Shown here piece after piece: positions 36,853 to 45,627 of a stretch of 64,000 bases of DNA. Source of the stretch: Chitinophaga polysaccharea (GTDB lineage: Bacteria; Bacteroidota; Bacteroidia; Chitinophagales; Chitinophagaceae); assembly GCF_007829335.1 (NCBI RefSeq), contig NZ_VIWO01000001.1:1116001-1180000 (forward strand). Direction: 5' to 3'. How positions within the stretch are numbered: the stretch's first letter is position 1; the number at the start of each line of letters is the position of its first letter. Under the pieces are notes generated by a model. It was not told the origin of the DNA, searched no databases, and saw nothing but the letters and a program-made list of their open reading frames with translations. The translations under genes and the position numbers were made by a program.

Positions 36853-37566
36853 ATGTTACTAGCTACAGACCTGGATGGAACTTTTTTAGGAGGAACACCG
36901 GAAGATAAAGAACGACTCTATCATTTACTACATCATAACAAGGAAATTCAATTGATATTTGTAACCGGAAGAGGCATACGCAGTGTATTGAATTTATTGG
37001 AAGATACTGCACTGCCGCGTCCGGAGTATATTATTTGTGATGTAGGCGCTACCGTTACACATCTGCCCACCCTGGCGGCTGTAGAGCCTGTACAATCCAA
37101 TATTGCCGCCAAATGGCCAGGGGATCATGTTAGAGAAACAATGAAAAAGGTAAGGGGGTTGCTACACCAGGAAGCTCAACAGCAGTATCGTTGCTCTTAT
37201 TATTACGATGAGGAAACAGATATAGAAAGTGCCCGGGAAATAGCGGCCTCACTGCAATGCGACATGGTTTTATCTGCCGGAAAGTACCTGGATATTTTGC
37301 CTGGTGGGGTTAATAAAGGATATACTTTACAGCAGTTGCTGGAGATACTGGTACTGCCTCATCATAAAATATTGGTAGCTGGTGATTCTATGAATGATAT
37401 AACGATGTATGAAACAGGGTTTAAGGGGGTGGTAGTAGGTGATTCGGAAGCGGAATTAGTTAGGCGTACTGCAGGCATGTCACATGTATTACAGGCACAG
37501 CGGGCCGGTGCTGGTGGTATCCTGGAGGCGATGGCATTTTTTCCTGAGTTCCGTAGTTACCTGTAA
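36853..37566 (+). CDS. HAD-superfamily phosphatase of the sucrose-phosphate-phosphatase (type IIB) kind
   Basis: 237 aa, one complete HAD IIB fold. Motif I DLDGTF is near the start (nucleophile Asp6). Motif II is FVTGRG, the cap region comes next, then the motif III lysine segment (GGVNKGYTLQQL) and motif IV AGDSMNDITMYE. The order and spacing fit sucrose-6-phosphate phosphatase or mannosylglycerate-phosphate phosphatase-like enzymes; the natural substrate is unknown. Unlike the HAD domain of the GT2 fusion, all catalytic residues are intact. Single gene. Confidence 0.85.
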   Translation: MLLATDLDGTFLGGTPEDKERLYHLLHHNKEIQLIFVTGRGIRSVLNLLEDTALPRPEYIICDVGATVTHLPTLAAVEPVQSNIAAKWPGDHVRETMKKVRGLLHQEAQQQYRCSYYYDEETDIESAREIAASLQCDMVLSAGKYLDILPGGVNKGYTLQQLLEILVLPHHKILVAGDSMNDITMYETGFKGVVVGDSEAELVRRTAGMSHVLQAQRAGAGGILEAMAFFPEFRSYL

Positions 37567-37711
37567 AAAGGGCGATAAAATTGTGGGCAGAACAGAAAAA
37601 GATTGTACCTTAGAATAGGTCTTTGCCAGTAGAGTATATGGATATTGACAACAGCGTTTGGTATGATGAATAGCTTTTTAATCATCATTTAAATTGATAA
37701 ATCAATACACC

Positions 37712-38089
37712 ATGAATATGACAACTCCCACTGAAGAGCTGCACCAGCAGCTGAATTCCTGGAAAGAAGAAGTGAACGAGGTCAGAACAGAAGTGAAAAT
37801 GATGCGTGAACGTTTAGAGCAAATCGCATTGAGTAAAGCCTCCAGGGATGTAATGACAAAAGTTGAACATTTCGAAAACCGTTTACTACGCCAACGGGAA
37901 GTAGCTGATGAAATGTATCACGACCTGAAACAATGCGCAAAAAAAGTCTCCAACGCGCCTGTAACTGCTGTACACGATGACCGGCCCATAGATGACTACG
38001 ATACCATGCAACATCGCATGGAAATTTTTCAGAAACTATACATCTCGTTAAAAGAAGAATTCAATGACTTTATGCCTTGCGAGGTATAA
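37712..38089 (+). CDS. Small coiled-coil protein of unknown function
   Basis: 125 aa from the ATG at 37712; the TTG at 37694 in frame is less likely. The central part (~15-85) is a strongly charged heptad coiled coil (EELHQQLNSWKEEVNEVRTE, KMMRERLEQIALSK), and the end is a short hydrophobic-acidic tail FNDFMPCEV with a Cys. The family is not recognised. It is adjacent to, and convergent with, a PAS-domain signalling protein (3 bp between ends), which suggests but does not prove a functional link. Confidence 0.7.
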   Translation: MNMTTPTEELHQQLNSWKEEVNEVRTEVKMMRERLEQIALSKASRDVMTKVEHFENRLLRQREVADEMYHDLKQCAKKVSNAPVTAVHDDRPIDDYDTMQHRMEIFQKLYISLKEEFNDFMPCEV

Positions 38090-38091
38090 TG

Positions 38092-39279
38092 TTATTGAAG
38101 GCTTTTTACTTTATGCTCAATTTTATGAATGATGTCATCCAATTGACGGGTGGATTCATGTAGCCATGCCATCAACTGGGAGTTAAAATCCCCATTTTGG
38201 TTGCTTTTGTCGAACAGATCGGTGATGCCCAGTATGGAGACTACGGGCCTGCGTATTTCATGTGAATTGATCCAAGCAATTTCGCGGAGCGTTTTATTTT
38301 GTTCTTCCAGCAGCCTGGCTTGTTTTACATGCCTGTCGATATCCTGTATCATCCCGATCATGCGATAAGGTTGCCCGTTTTCATACATAATAAACGCACG
38401 ATCGACTACATATTTATAGCCGCCATCTGCGCATTTGAAGCGATATTCTTCCGACCAATAGTTAAGATTTTCCTTTTTGCATCTTTCGAGGGAAGCCATT
38501 ATCCGAAAATAATCGGCCGTGTGAATATTTGCTTGCCACCATTCTACCAGGTCAGCGTCGTCGGCATTATTGTAATGAAAGAGATCCGATAAGCCGTGAT
38601 TCCAGGTAACAGCATTAGTAACCAGGTTTTTATCGTATACCGCATCGTTAGTAGCTTTAGCCAGTAGTTCATAGCGCATGCCCAGCTCATGAGCTTCCCT
38701 GTTAGCTTTCACTTCGGCATCTACATCTTTCGACATAATGAAGCGGGCATCTTTACCAAAATAAATGGCAGGAAGCGAATAGATTTCTGTGAAAAAATTG
38801 CTGCCATCCTTTTTACGATGTTTCCATATGCCCCGGTATTCACCGCTGCAGCACCGTTCTGCGGCATTTTCCAATAATAAAGGGACATCTTCCGTATTTC
38901 GTAGGTCCTTTATCGTTAGTTGTTCCAGGAACTCCTTTTTGCTGTACCCGTACTTGGCCGATGCCGCTGTGTTAACCGACAGAAAACGCATCGTACTTTT
39001 TTCATAAATCCACATAGGAATGGGATATTCATTGAACAGGTGTTCAAACTGGAGCGCGCGTTTGTTAATCAATCGTGGAGCTACCAGTAAGAAGATAATC
39101 ATACCTGTCAATAAAATGATGCTGCCGGTCAATAGCCAGGAGTAAGGGGCGGTGTTAAATTTAAATAAGAGGTAACTGTTCATCGAAACGACAACAAATA
39201 GGAGGCATAAACAAACAATCTTTATAGGGGAGTTTAACATTACCTGATTTTGCAGAGAATGTAGATAATTTTTCAGCAA
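38092..39279 (-). CDS. Membrane PAS-domain protein ending in a histidine-kinase dimerisation helix (no ATPase domain)
   Basis: 395 aa. Two N-terminal membrane helices (~20-70), two PAS domains (~80-200 and ~205-330; FNEYPIPMWIYEKSTMRFLSVN is a typical PAS start), then an H-box segment INSHEIRRPVVSILGITDLF (~337-356) and a helical end. A HATPase_c domain is missing: the gene stops ~40 residues after the H-box. The stop is followed by intergenic DNA and a convergent gene, so no frameshifted kinase domain is nearby. It may act with a separate kinase or as a phospho-acceptor. Convergent with the coiled-coil gene. Confidence 0.8.
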   Translation of the reverse strand: MLKNYLHSLQNQVMLNSPIKIVCLCLLFVVVSMNSYLLFKFNTAPYSWLLTGSIILLTGMIIFLLVAPRLINKRALQFEHLFNEYPIPMWIYEKSTMRFLSVNTAASAKYGYSKKEFLEQLTIKDLRNTEDVPLLLENAAERCCSGEYRGIWKHRKKDGSNFFTEIYSLPAIYFGKDARFIMSKDVDAEVKANREAHELGMRYELLAKATNDAVYDKNLVTNAVTWNHGLSDLFHYNNADDADLVEWWQANIHTADYFRIMASLERCKKENLNYWSEEYRFKCADGGYKYVVDRAFIMYENGQPYRMIGMIQDIDRHVKQARLLEEQNKTLREIAWINSHEIRRPVVSILGITDLFDKSNQNGDFNSQLMAWLHESTRQLDDIIHKIEHKVKSLQ

Positions 39280-39334
39280 TAGAAAAATTATCCTTGATCG
39301 TGATGATTGATAATGTTTTTTGCATTAATAGTTG

Positions 39335-40381
39335 TCATAATTCAAGTGTCAGATAGTCGCTTGAGGGATAGCCCACACAGGTAAGCACCAGGCCTTCTGC
39401 CAGCTCTTTTTCAGTAAGTACTTCGTTGACAGACATCCACACTTTACCATTGGTACATTTAACGGTGCAGGAGCCGCATACACCGCCCTTGCAGCTATAT
39501 GGCAAAGGTATGCCCTGTTCGAGTGCATAGTTCAGAATGGTTTGGTCGGCAGGAACTGATAGTTTGTATTCCTGACCATGTGCATGGATCACGACCTGCT
39601 TAGGGTCATGATTTTGTGGCAATAGTGTTTTTGCAATTTTTATATCGGTGTTTACCACAAAGTTTTCCTTGTGAAGCTGATCGTTCCGGAAGCCCATGAA
39701 GGTGAGGGTAAGGAGGATGGTACGCATATAGTCTGGCGGGCCACACAGGAAGAAGCTGGCATCGGTATACTGATAGCGCATATGGGTTTTTACCAGTTGC
39801 TCCAGTAAAGTATTATTAAGTCGCCTGTAGGCATGGTGACTATCGGGGTCGTTACTAAAGAGATAGATACTTTGCAGTTGTTCCGGGTAGTTGGTTTGCC
39901 ATTGCTGTAGTTGCCCGTAGAAAATGGTTCTTTCAGGGCTGGTATTACTGTAAATTAATGTAACGTGTGCGCCGGGGTCGTGGGTAAGTATTTGTTTCAG
40001 GAGAGAAAAGATGGGTGTTATCCCGCTTCCCGCTGCAAGCAGAAAAACGTCTTTTACAGGAGCGGCAGGTGGTTGATAGGTAAACCGGCCGGTAGGCTCC
40101 AGGGAGGTTACCACATCTCCTTTTTTCCAGGTCCGGATGAGATGGCGGGAAATTTCGCCATTTTCCTTCTCCCGTATAGTTACCGACATAAAGGGATCTA
40201 CGCCGGGCGTAGAGCTGAAGGAATAAGAGCGCCTGTATTCTTTGTTATTCAGGGTGATGAGGAAGGTCAGGAACTGGCCTGGTTGATAGCTAATCAGTTC
40301 AGGCGATATGTTAGCCAGTTTATAGGTGTAAGTGCCGGGTGTTTCGCGTATGATGTCGGTGATCCTGAGCTGAAAGTACAT
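39335..40381 (-). CDS. PaaE/flavodoxin-reductase-like NAD(P)H oxidoreductase with C-terminal [2Fe-2S] domain
   Basis: 348 aa. Residues ~1-100 FAD-binding (YRRSYSFSS), ~105-230 NAD(P)-binding (AAGSGITPIFSLLKQ), ~260-348 plant-type ferredoxin with cluster ligands Cys297, Cys302, Cys305 and Cys335. This fusion order is that of PaaE/phenylacetyl-CoA epoxidase reductases and related monooxygenase reductases. No oxygenase partner lies nearby, so the electron acceptor is unknown; assigning paa function would be unsafe. It lies downstream of dxs on the same strand, separated by a terminator. Confidence 0.85.
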   Translation of the reverse strand: MYFQLRITDIIRETPGTYTYKLANISPELISYQPGQFLTFLITLNNKEYRRSYSFSSTPGVDPFMSVTIREKENGEISRHLIRTWKKGDVVTSLEPTGRFTYQPPAAPVKDVFLLAAGSGITPIFSLLKQILTHDPGAHVTLIYSNTSPERTIFYGQLQQWQTNYPEQLQSIYLFSNDPDSHHAYRRLNNTLLEQLVKTHMRYQYTDASFFLCGPPDYMRTILLTLTFMGFRNDQLHKENFVVNTDIKIAKTLLPQNHDPKQVVIHAHGQEYKLSVPADQTILNYALEQGIPLPYSCKGGVCGSCTVKCTNGKVWMSVNEVLTEKELAEGLVLTCVGYPSSDYLTLEL

Positions 40382-40385
40382 GGTA

Positions 40386-40439
40386 TAAAAAAATTTAGCT
40401 ACCAGGATAGCCTATTGGGGCATATCCAGGTAGCTAAAT
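40386..40439 (-). terminator. dxs terminator
   Basis: On the minus strand ATTTAGCTACC..GGATA (40429-40439 side) pairs with its partner 40393-40403 with a matched inner GGATA/TATCC, followed by TTTTTTTATACC. It lies 14 bp after the dxs stop. Confidence 0.8.
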
Positions 40440-40453
40440 AACTAAATTCCTGT

Positions 40454-42379
40454 TTATATGGTGACAGTAATTTTTTCTTTGAGCATTTCCCGGGTGGTGC
40501 GGGCGATACCGGCGGCATCGTAGCCGCATTCGCGGTAAAGTTCTTCCGGTTTGCCGTGTTCCACGATTTTATCGGGAATACCTAATCTTGTTACGGTTGC
40601 CTTATAGTTATTGTCGGCCATGAATTCAATTACGGCGCTACCGAATCCGCCTTTAATAGCACCATCTTCCACGGTAATTACCTTATCAAATGATTGGAAT
40701 ATTTCGTGGAGGAGGGCTTCGTCCAGTGGTTTTACGAAGCGCATGTCGTAATGGGCTGGCTGCAAACCATCGGAGATCAGTTCTTTACAGGCTTCGGTCA
40801 CGAAGTTGCCGGTGTGTCCGAGGGAAAGGATGGCAATGTCTTTACCATCGCGGATTTTCCGCCCGGTGCCTGGTTTGATGGCTTTAAATGGCATGCGCCA
40901 TTCCGGCATCACGCCTTGTCCGCGTGGATAGCGGATCACATAAGGCATATCATTTTCCGGCAGCTGAGCGCTGTACATCAGGTTACGGAGTTCTTCCTCA
41001 TTCATCGGGGCGCTGATGATCACATTAGGGATACTGCGCATGTAGGCAATATCGTAGGCGCCATGATGAGTAGGACCGTCCTCTCCTACCAGTCCGGCTC
41101 TGTCGAGGCAGAATATTACCGGGAGTTTCTGGATGGCTACATCATGTACGGCCTGATCAAAGGCTCTTTGGAAGAAGGAGGAGTAGATGGTACAGAACAC
41201 GCGCATTCCCTGCGTGGCCATGCCGGCAGAGAGGGTAACGGCGTGTTGTTCACAGATGCCCACGTCAAAAGCTCTTTGCGGCATTTTCTCCATCATAAAT
41301 TTGAGGGAGGAGCCGGAAGGCATGGCGGGGGTGATACCGATGATTTTATCGTTTTGTTCTGCTAATTCGATGATGGTGTGCCCGAAAACGTCCTGGTATT
41401 TAGGAGGTTGGGGGGTAGTGACTGGCTTTTTGAAGATTTCGCCGGTGATTTTATCGAACAGGCCTGGTGCGTGCCAGGTGGTCTGGTCTTTTTCTGCCAG
41501 GGCATAGCCTTTACCTTTGGTGGTAACGATATGCAGCAGTTTGGGTCCGGGAATGTCTTTCAGATCCTGCAGGGTATCGGTCAGTTTGGTGATATTGTGG
41601 CCATCGATAGGGCCAAAATAGCGCATCTTCAGTGCTTCGAAGAGGTTACTGGATTTAGAAACAACGCCTTTGAGGCTGGCTTCCAGTTTGGAGGCCATGT
41701 CGCGGGTGAATTTCTTTCCTACGGGAAGTTTCCCCAACAGGTTCCACACATCGTCCCTTACTTTGTTGTAGGTAGGAGAAGTGGTGATATCGGTGAGGTA
41801 TTCTTTCAGCGCGCCCACATTAGGATCTATGGACATGCAATTGTCGTTCAGGATGATCAGCACATTGGCATTGGCAACACCCGCATGGTTGAGGGCTTCG
41901 AAGGCCATTCCGGCAGTCATGGCGCCATCTCCGATCACCGCAATGTGCTGGCGGTCAAATTCGCCTTTATAGTGAGATGCCATGGCCATACCCAAAGCGG
42001 CGGAAATGGACGTAGAGGAGTGGCCGACCCCGAAGGTATCGTATCTGCTTTCATCTCTTTTGGGAAATCCGCTGAGACCTTTGTATTTCCGGTTGGTCGG
42101 AAATGCTTCCCGGCGCCCTGTCAGTATTTTGTGGCCATAGGCCTGGTGGCCTACGTCCCATACCAGCTGGTCGTAAGGGGTATTAAAAACGTAATGCAAT
42201 GCCACTGTCAGCTCCACTACGCCGAGGCTGGCGGCAAAGTGGCCACCATGCACACTTACCACGTCAATAATGTATTGACGCAGCTCCTCACATACCTGGT
42301 GAAGCTGCTCTTTATTCAGCTTTCGCAAATCAGCGGGATATTCTATCTGGCTCAACAGTTGACCTGCCTTTATATTCAT
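40454..42379 (-). CDS. dxs: 1-deoxy-D-xylulose-5-phosphate synthase
   Basis: 641 aa, normal length. DXS condenses pyruvate and glyceraldehyde-3-phosphate, the first step of the MEP isoprenoid pathway. The TPP motif GDGAMTAGMAFEALNHAG begins near residue 150 and ends at LNDNCMSIDPN. The transketolase C-terminal part has SSFFQRAFDQAVHDVAIQKLPV and DRAGLVGEDGPTHHGAYD. Single gene with a promoter match upstream. Confident. Confidence 0.97.
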   Translation of the reverse strand: MNIKAGQLLSQIEYPADLRKLNKEQLHQVCEELRQYIIDVVSVHGGHFAASLGVVELTVALHYVFNTPYDQLVWDVGHQAYGHKILTGRREAFPTNRKYKGLSGFPKRDESRYDTFGVGHSSTSISAALGMAMASHYKGEFDRQHIAVIGDGAMTAGMAFEALNHAGVANANVLIILNDNCMSIDPNVGALKEYLTDITTSPTYNKVRDDVWNLLGKLPVGKKFTRDMASKLEASLKGVVSKSSNLFEALKMRYFGPIDGHNITKLTDTLQDLKDIPGPKLLHIVTTKGKGYALAEKDQTTWHAPGLFDKITGEIFKKPVTTPQPPKYQDVFGHTIIELAEQNDKIIGITPAMPSGSSLKFMMEKMPQRAFDVGICEQHAVTLSAGMATQGMRVFCTIYSSFFQRAFDQAVHDVAIQKLPVIFCLDRAGLVGEDGPTHHGAYDIAYMRSIPNVIISAPMNEEELRNLMYSAQLPENDMPYVIRYPRGQGVMPEWRMPFKAIKPGTGRKIRDGKDIAILSLGHTGNFVTEACKELISDGLQPAHYDMRFVKPLDEALLHEIFQSFDKVITVEDGAIKGGFGSAVIEFMADNNYKATVTRLGIPDKIVEHGKPEELYRECGYDAAGIARTTREMLKEKITVTI

Positions 42380-42408
42380 AATATTGGTTCAGGGTTTTTA
42401 TGAAGTAA

Positions 42409-42416
42409 CAAAAATA
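42409..42416 (-). promoter_or_regulatory. Candidate dxs promoter -7
   Basis: TATTTTTG on the minus strand, an exact TAnnTTTG match, 30 bp before the dxs ATG at 42379. Confidence 0.5.
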
Positions 42417-42602
42417 CATAAAAATATGTGTTAATCGGTGATCCAATGACAGGAAAATAGGCCTTGTATGACATATCAGACCATTCAGCCGGAGGCATCT
42501 GCCATTTACCGTTTCTGATTCACCATTTATAATATTTAGGTTTAAATGGGGGATGCTAAAGGGTATTTTTGGAATATAGGTGAAGTTTACTAATTTGATT
42601 TA

Positions 42603-43628
42603 ATGTTAAAGAAGATAAGCAAATATTGGTGGTGTCAGATGCTGGGCTGGTCAGCTTATTTTGCTTTAAACTGGTTCTATTATTACACCCTGGATAAGTC
42701 AGTGGTGCAGCTGTCGGACTTTATCAATCTTTTAATATTCATTGCTTTAGGCATTTTAGCCACCCACCTTTTCCGGACTTTGATCAATAAACGTAATTGG
42801 GTTACCTATAATTCGGAGCGCCAGATATTACTGTTTTTCGCTATGGTGGCCGGCACTTCTGTCACTGTGTACATCAGTTATAACTCACTGATGTATTTTG
42901 TGTACAAGTATAAGCAGGAAGACTTGGTAAGGGCATTGATCTCTCCTTTTGTTATCTCGTTTATCTGGTGGATGATCTACTATATCTGGCATTATATTGA
43001 GCGAAACAGGAGTTCCCAGGTAGATCAGCTTAAATTGGAGACAACGGTAAAAGAGTTGGAGCTTAAAACGATCAAGGCGCAGCTGAATCCACATTTCATT
43101 TTCAATGCATTGAACAGTATCAGAGCGTTGGTGGATGAAAATCCGCAGCGAGCCAGGACCGCTATTACGGAGCTTTCAAATATATTGCGGAGTTCCATGC
43201 AGTCGGAGAAGGCGGAAACAGTGAGCCTGGAGAACGAATTAAATATTGTAAAGGATTACCTTGCACTGGAGCATATCCGTTTTGAGGAGCGGTTGAATGT
43301 GCAGTACGACATCGATCCGGATACGCTGGAGTTGCAGGTACCGCCGATGATGTTGCAAACATTAGTGGAAAATGCTATTAAACATGGTATTTCCCGTATT
43401 ATCAGTGGCGGTTCGGTATACATCAATTCTTCACTGAAGGGGATGCAGCATGTTATTACGATCGAAAATACTGGTCAGATAATTGAAAATAGCATTAATG
43501 GCCATGGTTTTGGCTTGCAGAGCACCCGGCAAAGATTAGGTCTTTTGTTTGGTAGCCGGGCTTCTTTCGAGATCAGGAATAAAGATGAGCATACGGTAGA
43601 AGCCACAGTGGTCATGCCTTTACTCTAA
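42603..43628 (+). CDS. LytS/YehU-type membrane sensor histidine kinase
   Basis: 341 aa. Four N-terminal membrane helices (~10-135), a linking helix, then a His_kinase (LytS type) domain with phospho-acceptor His164 in AQLNPHFIFNALNSIRAL and a short ATPase end (LVENAIKHG, GHGFGLQSTRQRLGLLFG). It is followed 95 bp later by a LytTR response regulator, its expected partner. The ligand is unknown. Start ATG at 42603. Confidence 0.92.
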   Translation: MLKKISKYWWCQMLGWSAYFALNWFYYYTLDKSVVQLSDFINLLIFIALGILATHLFRTLINKRNWVTYNSERQILLFFAMVAGTSVTVYISYNSLMYFVYKYKQEDLVRALISPFVISFIWWMIYYIWHYIERNRSSQVDQLKLETTVKELELKTIKAQLNPHFIFNALNSIRALVDENPQRARTAITELSNILRSSMQSEKAETVSLENELNIVKDYLALEHIRFEERLNVQYDIDPDTLELQVPPMMLQTLVENAIKHGISRIISGGSVYINSSLKGMQHVITIENTGQIIENSINGHGFGLQSTRQRLGLLFGSRASFEIRNKDEHTVEATVVMPLL

Positions 43629-43723
43629 TCACTTGTTATAAACTGCCGTAGCTGGTTAAGAGCTGGTTGCGGTTATTATTAAATCAATTAAATTAAATCA
43701 TTCAACCAAACTTCATATTGCCA

Positions 43724-44452
43724 ATGAAAAAAGCATTGATAATAGATGATGAACGCCTGGCCAGGAGTGAACTCAAGAAATTACTGGCAGATCACCCGGA
43801 AATAGTGGTGGTAGGAGAAGCTGTGAATGCGAAGGATGGTATAGAAAAGATCGAAACGCTACATCCTGATCTGCTGTTCCTGGATATTCAGATGCCTGAT
43901 AAAACGGGATTTGACCTGCTGGCTGAACTGGAAAAAACACCGCAGGTAATTTTTACCACAGCTTACGATGAATACGCCTTAAAGGCATTTGAGTACAACG
44001 CGCTTGACTACCTGTTGAAACCGGTAGAACCGAAGCGACTGGCGGATGCTATCCATAAATTGCATCAGCAGGAAGAGAAGGATCGCCTGGCGGCATCGGG
44101 TGGGATACGTTCGTTGTTATCGGAAAATGACCAGGTTTTTGTAAAGGATGGAGATAGGTGTTGGTTTGTAAAGTTGCAGGAAATCCGCCTTTTTGAGAGT
44201 GTTGGGAACTACGCCCGGGTGTATTTTGAAAGTAATAAACCCTTGATTCTTAAATCACTGAATGCTTTGGAGGAGCGGCTGGATGAGCGTACTTTTTTCC
44301 GGGCTAACCGCAAGCATATTGTCAATCTCCGGATGATTGAGAAGATAGATACCTATTTTAATGGTGGGCTATTGCTGGAAATGCGGGGAGGCGAGAAAAT
44401 TGAAGTAAGCCGCCGGCAGGCTGTGAAATTTAAGGAGATGATGAGTTTATAA
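43724..44452 (+). CDS. LytTR-family response regulator
   Basis: 242 aa from the ATG at 43724 (an in-frame TTG 6 nt earlier gives MP-). N-terminal receiver with phospho-acceptor Asp54 in LFLDIQMPD, and K106-type residues in ALDYLLKPVEP. C-terminal LytTR DNA-binding domain (ENDQVFVKDGDRCWFVKLQEI, RKHIVNLRMIEKID). It pairs with the preceding LytS-type kinase. Many such regulators control cell-envelope or extracellular genes, but the target here is unknown. Confidence 0.93.
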   Translation: MKKALIIDDERLARSELKKLLADHPEIVVVGEAVNAKDGIEKIETLHPDLLFLDIQMPDKTGFDLLAELEKTPQVIFTTAYDEYALKAFEYNALDYLLKPVEPKRLADAIHKLHQQEEKDRLAASGGIRSLLSENDQVFVKDGDRCWFVKLQEIRLFESVGNYARVYFESNKPLILKSLNALEERLDERTFFRANRKHIVNLRMIEKIDTYFNGGLLLEMRGGEKIEVSRRQAVKFKEMMSL

Positions 44453-44466
44453 GGAGCAGAAGGCAT

Positions 44467-44542
44467 AAAGCATAAAGCTATTAAAGCGAATGATCTAAGC
44501 GGGTATCCCCACTGGTCATTCGCTTTAATAGCTTTATGCTTT
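44467..44542. terminator. 27-bp perfect hairpin between convergent genes
   Basis: AAAGCATAAAGCTATTAAAG.. (44467-44493) pairs perfectly over 27 bp with 44516-44542, with a 22-nt loop. Placement suggests a bidirectional terminator. T-runs are weak (CTTTGTAGTTTATGCTTTT on the plus strand). Confidence 0.6.
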
Positions 44543-44547
44543 GTAGT

Positions 44548-45303
44548 TTATGCTTTTACTGGTACAGAATGCACCGCATCGGCCAGTTCCTTGATAAGGG
44601 AGAGATCTTTTTCTATGGCATTTCCTACTACGATCACATCTGCGCCTGCCTTACAGTTAAGGTAAGCTTTCTCGGCATCACGGATACCGCCGCCAACAAT
44701 AATAGGTGCCTGTATCTGGCTGGCTACGCGGCTGATCATACTTTCTGTGATGGGTACACGGGCGCCGCTGCCGGCATCCATATAAATCACTTTCATGCCC
44801 AGCATTTCGCCTGCTATTGCCGTACACATCGCAATATCCGCTTTGTCGGCGGGAATCGGCGTTGTATTGCTAATATAGGATACCGTGGTGGGGGCTCCTC
44901 CATCGATTACCATGTAACCTGTAGAAATCACTTCAAGTCCACTTTTCTTAACGGCAGCTGCAGATACTACATGCTGACCAATCAGTAATTCGGGATTTCT
45001 TCCTGAAATAACAGACAGGTAGAGCAGCGCATCTGCATATTTAGATACCTGGGAGGGGCTTCCTGGAAATAATACAACGGGTATGTCGCAGCAAGCTTTC
45101 AGCTGCTGCACACATTCATCCAAATGATCGGAGATCACAAGGCTACCTCCAAGGAAGATATAGTCAACTTTGGCAGCAGTGCATTTGGCTGCGAGCTCAA
45201 TGATATCCACGGGAGTTACCTTATCCGGGTCAATCAAAACCGCGAATGCCTTTTCCTTTTTAGCCTTTCTTTCGATGAACGAAGTGTATATGTTATTGTA
45301 CAT
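44548..45303 (-). CDS. Geranylgeranylglyceryl/heptaprenylglyceryl phosphate synthase homologue (PcrB/GGGPS family)
   Basis: 251 aa from the ATG at 45303. The longer frame to 45357 overlaps a promoter match at 45329-45336, so the inner start is chosen. It is a TIM-barrel prenyltransferase that couples sn-glycerol-1-phosphate to a polyprenyl diphosphate. Family marks visible are FAVLIDPDKVTP (strand 1), VDYIFLGGSL, VLFPGSPSQVS, YMDAGSGA and VGGGIRDAEKAYL with GADVIVVGNAIEKD at the C-terminus. Archaea use this for ether lipids, and Bacteroidota carry homologues whose products are less understood. No downstream archaeal-type lipid genes are visible. Single gene. Confidence 0.9.
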   Translation of the reverse strand: MYNNIYTSFIERKAKKEKAFAVLIDPDKVTPVDIIELAAKCTAAKVDYIFLGGSLVISDHLDECVQQLKACCDIPVVLFPGSPSQVSKYADALLYLSVISGRNPELLIGQHVVSAAAVKKSGLEVISTGYMVIDGGAPTTVSYISNTTPIPADKADIAMCTAIAGEMLGMKVIYMDAGSGARVPITESMISRVASQIQAPIIVGGGIRDAEKAYLNCKAGADVIVVGNAIEKDLSLIKELADAVHSVPVKA

Positions 45304-45328
45304 CAATAGCGCATTGTTCCGGTTGTCG

Positions 45329-45336
45329 CAAATGTA
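45329..45336 (-). promoter_or_regulatory. Candidate GGGPS promoter -7
   Basis: TACATTTG on the minus strand, an exact TAnnTTTG match, 26 bp before the ATG at 45303. It decides the start. Confidence 0.5.
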
Positions 45337-45627
45337 TAATATTTTTATTAATAACACACATTGCTAAATAAATAAGCATTCAATTCATTTTCTATTCATG
45401 AACATCATGATACCTACATCGTTAGGTGTTATATGACTGTGAAGTTTTTGTTAACGACAAATTTTGAGCCGAATTTCCTTTTGGGGTATAAACAAACATG
45501 TTGGCAAACTGTTTGCGCAATTATCCACAATCTGTGCAAAATAAATGCCCCCCTCCCGGCATTTAAAAATTAATTTTAAAGTACTCCGCATCACTAACTC
45601 ATTCTATCATCTAAGAAAACTTGCCGT
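45337..45627. other. Divergent intergenic region before the class II RNR gene, with a DnaA-box-like site
   Basis: A 291-bp gap. TTATCCACA (45521-45529) matches the DnaA box consensus and lies 99 bp before the RNR start. No second box was seen close by, and no B12-riboswitch box, NrdR box or clear TAnnTTTG was found for the RNR gene. A C-rich stretch (CCCCCCTCCC) follows at about 45548-45558. Confidence 0.35.

Noticed and set aside
41378..42403. 341-aa plus-strand ORF opposite dxs
   Set aside because: Antisense shadow of dxs, a full-length recognised gene; composition is mirror-image of its codons.
45358..45627. Cobalamin riboswitch before the B12-dependent RNR
   Set aside because: No conserved B12-box sequence or matching stem pattern was seen.
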